Source of the DNA: Bacteroidales bacterium
GTDB lineage: Bacteria > Bacteroidota > Bacteroidia > Bacteroidales > Marinilabiliaceae
Assembly (NCBI GenBank): GCA_900766825.1
Contig: CAAFWU010000003.1
Location: 1 to 37,028 of the forward strand
Direction of reading: 5' to 3'
Length of the DNA stretch: 37,028 nucleotides
Shown here: in pieces, positions 31,935 through 37,028 of the stretch
Numbering within the stretch: the stretch's first letter is position 1
Layout of the letters: every line of letters starts with the position of its first letter
Position numbers and translations under genes: made by a program
The notes under the pieces: generated by a model
What the model saw: only the letters and a program-made list of their open reading frames with translations
What the model was told of the DNA's origin: nothing
Databases searched by the model: none

Positions 31935-34409
31935 ATGACGAAAAAGATCACCCCCACACTGCCCGAACGTGTGAAAGCGATGCTGACCAAAACAGTTATG
32001 CTCGTGGTTCTAATCCTTGCCACAACGGTGGCCGCATGGGCACAATCTATCGATTTCAAGAGCGTAGACATCAACGCTTTGTCCGAAGAGCAGGTGAAAG
32101 AGTACGCCACAAAGATCAAGAAACAGGGCTTCACCATGGACATGGTGCTGGAGCAAGCCAAGATGCGCGGCGCCACCAACAACCAACTCAGCCAAATCAA
32201 ACGACGATTCTCACGCTACTTTAGCAGCAGCAACACATCGCTCTCAAGCAGCGAGAAGGCTCGCATGGGCAGTGTGTCCGACGCATCGGATCGTTTTAGC
32301 ACCGACGAGGAGATAGAGACCAGCACAAAAGTTACCGTACAAGCTTCCAGTACCGACTCTCTGGTCTTCGGCTTTAGCATATTCAACAAACAGAACCTCA
32401 GTTTTGCCCCATCCACATCTGCCGTGGTGCCCGATAGCTACGTTATTGGCATTGGCGATGGCATAGGCATAGACATCTCGGGAGCTTCGGACCAGAGCTA
32501 CGAACTCACCGTGAACATGGACGGCACCATTAACGTGCCCATGATTGGACCTATCAAGGTCTCGGGGCTCAGTTTGGAGCAGGCTCGCACAACATTGCGT
32601 TCCAAACTTAGCCGCATCTATGGTGGCATAAGCAACGGCACCACGTCAGCAACTATTCGTCTCAATAGCGTGCGCCCAGTGAACGTGAGCGTGATGGGCG
32701 AAGCCTATATGCCTGGCACATTCACAGTGTCGTCGGCCGCATCGCTCTTCCACGTTCTCTACCTCTGCGGAGGTCCCAACAGCAAAGGTTCCTATCGTGA
32801 CGTACAACTTATTCGCGGAGGTCAAATAATCTGTCACTTAGACGTCTACGACCTCATGCTCAACGGTTCGGATAAGGGCAATGTGCAACTGCGCGATGGC
32901 GACATTATTATGATTCCCACCTATGCAAAGCGTGTGGCGGTGAGCGGTGAATTCAAGCGCACAGGCTATTTTGAGGCCAAAGAGGGCGAGACCGTTGAGG
33001 ACCTCATTCGTTTTGCAGGAGGCTTTACGCCAAGGGCCTTGACCGAACATCTGGGTCTCTTCCGCGTGGGTCGCTACAGTTCGGAGTATAAGCAAGTTAC
33101 CGACCCAAGAAACATAGCTTTGGCCAGTGGCGACTCGTTGGTTGTGAGTGCCATAGACATAACCCGCCTCAATGGGTCGGTGAGCATATCGGGTGCTGTG
33201 TTTGCTCAGGGCTACTATGAGTATGCCGAGGGCATGACACTGAGCCAACTAATAACCAAAGCGGGCGGACTGAAAGAGAACGCCTTCTTGACCCGCGGCG
33301 TGGTCACTCGCCTCAAAGAGGACTACACACTGGAGGCTCTGAACTTCAACGTGAGCGATGTTGTGAATGGAAACACCGACCTAACGCTTAAGGATGGCGA
33401 CCGCATTGCCATTGCCTACATTGACCAGATGCGCGAGAGCCGCACCGTGAGCATAAGCGGACGCGTGGGCACGGCAGGCAAGTTCGACTACCGCGACAAC
33501 CTGACTTTGGGCGACCTGATTGTGTTGGCTGGCGGTCTGAAAGAGGATGCGGCCATAAACAATATTGAAATTGTGCGCAGGCTGAGCTATGCCGAGGCCG
33601 ACACATCGGTTTCCACAGGTCGCAAGGTGCAGACTATAACCATAACCCGCGACCTGAGCATAGGCACGTCGGGCAACTCATTTTTGCTGGAGCCCTTCGA
33701 CGAGGTTTTGGTCCGTGCAGTGCCCTCGGCCAACATTGGCGGCACGGTTACTCTGAGTGGAGCCTTCCTGACTCCAGGACAGTTTGGTCTCACCAGCAAT
33801 GTGGAGCGCCTAACCGATATGGTGGCACGCTCGGGAGGCTTTGGACCTCAGGCCGACATAAATGGAGCCCGCCTCTTCCGCCCCGTCAAGATGACCGAGA
33901 AAGAGCGTCAGGTTCGTCTGCGCAGGAATGCGGCCTCGGCCATCGACACCCGCGACACCCTCTATTACCTAAAGGGCGAGCAGGCCTACGAACTGGTGTC
34001 AATAGATTTGGCCAAAGCCATGGCGGACCCTTCGTGCGATGCCAACATATACCTGAGCGATGGCGACGAACTTCAGGTGCCCGAGATGAGTCAGACCGTG
34101 CGTGTGAGCGGCTGTGTGCAAAACTCCACCAGCTTGGTTTGGCAAAACGGATGGAACGCGAAGGACTACGTCAAGGCCTCGGGAGGCTTCTCCTCCAAGG
34201 CCAAGAAACGCAAAACCTACGTGGTCTATGCCAACGGCGAGAGCAAACAGGTGCGCCATATCCTCTTCATCCGCCGCTATCCCAAGGTGACCCCAGGCAG
34301 CGAAGTGGTGGTACCCGAGAAGCCCGAGCGCAACCTGAGCACCCCATCCATCATTTCAATGAGCAGCAGCATTGTGTCCATGATTGCCGTGATTGCCGCT
34401 CTGCTATAG
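31935..34409 (+). CDS. Polysaccharide export protein with six SLBB repeats (Wza-like)
   Basis: From ATG 31935 the product is 824 residues (a GTG sits one codon upstream). A long N-terminus precedes the signal core (about 18-35, 'VMLVVLILATTVAAWAQ'), so Met16 is an alternative start. A polysaccharide-export (Wza-type) domain covers about 160-225. Six SLBB-like repeats follow, each a 'VxxSG...G.....' strand pattern ending in 'GG', starting at about 252, 333, 415, 504, 604 and 721. The protein ends in a hydrophobic stretch that could be a membrane helix. Wza has two to three SLBB domains, so this is a long form, as seen in Bacteroidetes. There is no lipobox. It should form the outer-membrane or periplasmic export conduit together with the Wzz-type protein 61 bp downstream. 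Confidence 0.93.
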   Translation: MTKKITPTLPERVKAMLTKTVMLVVLILATTVAAWAQSIDFKSVDINALSEEQVKEYATKIKKQGFTMDMVLEQAKMRGATNNQLSQIKRRFSRYFSSSNTSLSSSEKARMGSVSDASDRFSTDEEIETSTKVTVQASSTDSLVFGFSIFNKQNLSFAPSTSAVVPDSYVIGIGDGIGIDISGASDQSYELTVNMDGTINVPMIGPIKVSGLSLEQARTTLRSKLSRIYGGISNGTTSATIRLNSVRPVNVSVMGEAYMPGTFTVSSAASLFHVLYLCGGPNSKGSYRDVQLIRGGQIICHLDVYDLMLNGSDKGNVQLRDGDIIMIPTYAKRVAVSGEFKRTGYFEAKEGETVEDLIRFAGGFTPRALTEHLGLFRVGRYSSEYKQVTDPRNIALASGDSLVVSAIDITRLNGSVSISGAVFAQGYYEYAEGMTLSQLITKAGGLKENAFLTRGVVTRLKEDYTLEALNFNVSDVVNGNTDLTLKDGDRIAIAYIDQMRESRTVSISGRVGTAGKFDYRDNLTLGDLIVLAGGLKEDAAINNIEIVRRLSYAEADTSVSTGRKVQTITITRDLSIGTSGNSFLLEPFDEVLVRAVPSANIGGTVTLSGAFLTPGQFGLTSNVERLTDMVARSGGFGPQADINGARLFRPVKMTEKERQVRLRRNAASAIDTRDTLYYLKGEQAYELVSIDLAKAMADPSCDANIYLSDGDELQVPEMSQTVRVSGCVQNSTSLVWQNGWNAKDYVKASGGFSSKAKKRKTYVVYANGESKQVRHILFIRRYPKVTPGSEVVVPEKPERNLSTPSIISMSSSIVSMIAVIAALL

Positions 34410-34470
34410 ACCTTTCATCTGATTTTGCAAGAGGGTGCCCCACCCCACCCGAAACCGTAGAAGACATAAC

Positions 34471-35631
34471 ATGCAAGAGAACGCATCGGATATAAACCAG
34501 AACCAAAGTCAGAGCCATAATCAAGAGCAGGATTTGGACCTCGTATGGCTCATACGCTATGTGGTGAGCTACTGGAAACGCATAGCTCAAATAACGGGAG
34601 GCGTTTTACTCCTCTCCATAGTTATCTATTTTGTACGCGATAAAGTATTTACAGCCTCCACAACACTCTTGCCCATAAGCGAGTCGACTTCGATGAGCGG
34701 CAACATGAAGAGTCTTGCCTCGTTGGCAGGCGTTAACCTTACATCGTCCAGTTCCTCGGCCAGCATAACATTGGAGCTCTACCCCGATGTGGTGATGAGC
34801 ACCAGCACCCTCTACAAGCTATCGAACGAACCCATCTCGTGGCCCGACTCGGTGGAACTCATCACCCCCTACGAGTTCTACAAGGCCGACACGGTACTCA
34901 ACTTTGGACGCGCCATAATGGCCTACACCATTGGTTTGCCCAAGACACTGAAAAAGGTCTTTGGCAAAACGGAGGAGATAATGCTGAACAGCGATGGCGA
35001 TGCCACATCGGGATTCGAACTCATTGCCATGGATGAGCCCCGCCGCAACTGTTTGGAGTGGTTGGAGAAGAGCATAAGCGTATCGGTAGACGATGAGGTG
35101 GGCACGGTGAGCATAGGCGTGGAGGGCAAGTCGCCCGAACAGAGTGTGCAGCTCTGTTTGGCTCTGATGCGGGAGTTACAGAACACCATTAGTAAGATCA
35201 AGACCTCCACGGCACACAAAAACGTTGAGGTTTTGGAGCAACGATGCGATGAGTTGATGGAGGACTACTCAAAACATCGCTCTGCCTACTATGCCTACAA
35301 GGATAAGCACCGCGACTACATTGAGGAGCGTACCGACGTATCGCAGCAGACTTTGGAGGATCGTTACAATATGACATACAGCGTGTTGCAGAATTTGCAG
35401 AGTCAGTTGGAGATGTCTCGTATAGAGGCACTAAGCAACACACCCGCCTTTGCTGTTGTTCAGCCCGTGGTGGTGCCCCATAAAAAGTCGTCGCCTAAGA
35501 TGCTGATGCACTTGGTGGGGGGCGTATTCTTGGGTCTCTTCTTTACCATTGGCTTCCTTGTGCTTCGTTTGGCGTTCTGGCAGATGTTCGACCGCAAGAA
35601 GTTCGATGCTATTAGGCAGAGCTTGGAATAG
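34471..35631 (+). CDS. Wzz-type chain length determinant protein
   Basis: From ATG 34471 the product is 386 residues. A Gln/Asn-rich N-terminus is followed by transmembrane helix 1 (about 40-60, 'ITGGVLLLSIVIYFV'). A periplasmic domain ('STTLLPISES', 'SLASLAGVNLTSSSSSASIT') with a coiled-coil (about 225-310) comes next, then 'PVVVPHKKSSPK' and helix 2 (about 345-368). This is the polysaccharide co-polymerase topology without a C-terminal tyrosine kinase domain. It would control glycan chain length together with the upstream SLBB export protein. An in-frame start 36 bp upstream (34435) would give a non-homologous Arg-rich start and is less likely. A terminator follows, so the cluster ends here. 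Confidence 0.9.
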   Translation: MQENASDINQNQSQSHNQEQDLDLVWLIRYVVSYWKRIAQITGGVLLLSIVIYFVRDKVFTASTTLLPISESTSMSGNMKSLASLAGVNLTSSSSSASITLELYPDVVMSTSTLYKLSNEPISWPDSVELITPYEFYKADTVLNFGRAIMAYTIGLPKTLKKVFGKTEEIMLNSDGDATSGFELIAMDEPRRNCLEWLEKSISVSVDDEVGTVSIGVEGKSPEQSVQLCLALMRELQNTISKIKTSTAHKNVEVLEQRCDELMEDYSKHRSAYYAYKDKHRDYIEERTDVSQQTLEDRYNMTYSVLQNLQSQLEMSRIEALSNTPAFAVVQPVVVPHKKSSPKMLMHLVGGVFLGLFFTIGFLVLRLAFWQMFDRKKFDAIRQSLE

Positions 35632-35663
35632 ATTATATTTTAAGGCATTACATAAAATAAGGC

Positions 35664-35701
35664 GAGAGAGTTGACTTTGGTGTCGGCTCTCTCTTTTTTT
35701 T
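35664..35701 (+). terminator. Rho-independent terminator after wzz
   Basis: GAGAGAGTTGAC (35664-35675) pairs with GTCGGCTCTCTC (35682-35693) as a 12-bp stem with two G-U pairs and a 6-nt loop, then a run of eight T. Confidence 0.88.
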
Positions 35702-35734
35702 ATTTCTTCTCTCTGATGAATATATTGGAGAAGG

Positions 35735-36712
35735 CTATATGTATTTTCTTACGGTCTCGACGTCGAGATTAAACTGGGCGGCTATTTGTTCGGCACTCAT
35801 GCCCATCTGGGCAAGGCTGCGCACTGCGGTTTGCTTGAAAGAATCCATTTCGGTTTTCATGGATTCTTTTTCTGCCTCTACTGCTTTTTTCTCGGCTTTG
35901 ATTTTTTCTTTTTCGACCTCCGACTCTTCTAATTTCTTGCGGTACTGCTCTGTCTTCAAATCACGATACTCGAATTCTGAGAAAATTTCTTCTTCTATCT
36001 CCATCTTCTTGAGCATATCGTCGGTCAGGGTGCCCTTCATGAGTCTGTTGGCCAGTGTGCCGAAACCGCTATCATCTTGTTTGTCGGCGGAATCGTCGGG
36101 TAGGCAAATGAGACGGCGGTTGGAGGGCTCCACTTTTCGTTGGTCGAAGATGCTTAAGAGTCGTTCGGTGGCATTGCGTGGCTTTTCGGCAAGACATGGG
36201 ATTTGAACAATGATGACATCGTGCGTCAGACTGCGAATGAAGTTGCCACGGCCGCTGGGGACGATGGGGTTGCCATTGTAGTCTGTCATGCTGTTGCCAC
36301 GGCAATAGATTATGGGCTCGTTGGACTCACCTAACTTATGACCTAAGAGATAGATGGCTATGATGTGCATTGGGGTTTCGCCATCCTGACACAAGTTGTT
36401 TGGGTCGGCATATTGGCTTGCAATGTAGCGGCGGAAGCGCAACAGTTCGGACTTGAGCCACACTTTTTGAAGTTCTATGCAAACATCTTCCTCTTCGCCA
36501 CCATCGAGCACAAGTTTTGCGGAATAGTCCAAACGGTAGATATTAAGGTCCTTCTCGCCTCGGTTAGGGAACTGCTCCGAACGTTCTTGTGGGCGAGGTT
36601 CCAGCTTCACAACCCTCTTTTTCAAGATGCTGGAGAGAAGGATGCGGGCGGACTTGTCGTCCTCCATAAGGTATTTGAACGAGGTGTCGAATATGGGATT
36701 TAGAACTTGCAT
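35735..36712 (-). CDS. Rpn family / PD-(D/E)XK nuclease-type protein, complete copy
   Basis: The 325-residue protein is of the Rpn (recombination-promoting nuclease, putative transposase) family. The N-terminal 'FDTSFKYLMEDDKSARILLS' (residues 8-27) is followed by a PD-(D/E)XK core with Asp62 and 'CIELQK' (Glu80, Gln82, Lys83). A coiled-coil rich in Glu/Lys covers about 255-290. The C-terminal segment 'MSAEQIAAQFNLDVETVRKY' has helix-turn-helix character. Studied Rpn proteins are DNA endonucleases that promote RecA-independent recombination, and some act in phage defence. No terminal inverted repeats or target duplications were seen. A second, closely similar gene lies 25 bp upstream at 36738-37028. 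Confidence 0.85.
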   Translation of the reverse strand: MQVLNPIFDTSFKYLMEDDKSARILLSSILKKRVVKLEPRPQERSEQFPNRGEKDLNIYRLDYSAKLVLDGGEEEDVCIELQKVWLKSELLRFRRYIASQYADPNNLCQDGETPMHIIAIYLLGHKLGESNEPIIYCRGNSMTDYNGNPIVPSGRGNFIRSLTHDVIIVQIPCLAEKPRNATERLLSIFDQRKVEPSNRRLICLPDDSADKQDDSGFGTLANRLMKGTLTDDMLKKMEIEEEIFSEFEYRDLKTEQYRKKLEESEVEKEKIKAEKKAVEAEKESMKTEMDSFKQTAVRSLAQMGMSAEQIAAQFNLDVETVRKYI

Positions 36713-36737
36713 GGCGGAAGTATAAAGTGGTATGGGG

Positions 36738-37028
36738 TTATATGTATTTTCTTACGGTCTCGACATCGAGATTAAACTGGGCGGCTATTTGTTCGGCACT
36801 CATGCCCATCTGGGCAAGGCTGCGCACTGCGGTTTGCTTGAAAGAATCCATTTCTGTTTTCATGGCTTCTTTTTCCTTTTCGGACTCTTCCAATCTTTGC
36901 CTATACTGCTCTGTCTTCAAATCACGGTACTCGAATTCTGAGAAAATCTCTTCTTCTATCTCCATCTTCTTGAGCATATCTTCGGTCAGGGTGCCCTTCA
37001 TGAGTCTGTTGGCCAGTGTGCCGAAACC
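36738..37028 (-). CDS. Rpn family protein, second tandem copy, cut by the window edge
   Basis: Only the 3' part (97 codons) is visible; the frame runs off the right edge. From 'MKGTLT' onward it has 87 residues against 101 in the complete copy. The two match nearly residue for residue, except that this copy lacks 14 residues, exactly two heptads, in the coiled-coil. It ends with the same HTH-like tail ('MSAEQIAAQFNLDVETVRKY'). The internal ATG at 37001 is not the start, because the upstream codons continue the family sequence ('GTLANRL'). It probably arose by tandem duplication. The missing N-terminus cannot be assessed. Confidence 0.85.
   Translation of the reverse strand, partial: GFGTLANRLMKGTLTEDMLKKMEIEEEIFSEFEYRDLKTEQYRQRLEESEKEKEAMKTEMDSFKQTAVRSLAQMGMSAEQIAAQFNLDVETVRKYI

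Noticed and set aside
35735..37028. Insertion sequence made by the Rpn-type genes
   Set aside because: No terminal inverted repeats or target duplications found; the family name 'putative transposase' is not evidence of a mobile unit.
1..37028. CRISPR array, prophage or integrative element
   Set aside because: No regularly spaced direct repeats, phage structural genes, integrase or relaxase were found; gene content is mostly core Bacteroidales.

Overview
The window reads as chromosomal DNA of a Bacteroidales bacterium (Bacteroidota), most like Prevotellaceae or a close relative. This rests on type IX secretion (T9SS) genes, Bacteroidetes-type promoters (TTTG-N21-TAnnTTTG, clearest before a tRNA-Arg gene and hisS), outer-membrane families confined to this phylum, and the few recognisable Shine-Dalgarno sites. 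The species cannot be named from this sequence.

Layout. The left edge holds the first codons of a minus-strand gene (possibly cysS). At 297-6049 (+) are a PorE-like OmpA protein, a large lipoprotein and a DUF5723-type barrel protein. A convergent intergenic region full of hairpins follows. On the minus strand are hisS, ychF and a PorT-family barrel gene. Then comes about 985 bp without genes, rich in inverted repeats and TGCACA motifs, and a short secreted-protein gene broken by one in-frame stop. From 19832 down to 11394 runs a minus-strand array: manC, an undecaprenyl-phosphate sugar transferase, a DUF4296 protein, an unknown protein, porW and porX. Next are cvpA and tRNA-Arg(CCT) on minus, then plus-strand rfbB, a cyclophilin lipoprotein and tatD. 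An exbB / 4-TM protein / exbD / exbD cluster, a dCMP deaminase with an S41 protease, and a YqaA membrane protein follow. Last are glf, a six-SLBB polysaccharide export protein and a Wzz-type protein, then two tandem Rpn-type (PD-(D/E)XK) genes on minus, the second cut by the window edge.

How it fits together. The theme is the cell surface: T9SS components (PorE, PorW, PorX) lie near nucleotide-sugar and polysaccharide genes (manC, rfbB, glf, initiating transferase, SLBB exporter, Wzz). In Porphyromonas gingivalis, T9SS cargo is attached to anionic LPS, so placing porW and porX behind a glycan-initiating transferase is suggestive. I see no clear-cut new defence or mobile system. The best leads are the glycan-T9SS operon, the unknown members within it, the TGCACA cluster and palindromes near porX, and the tandem Rpn genes.
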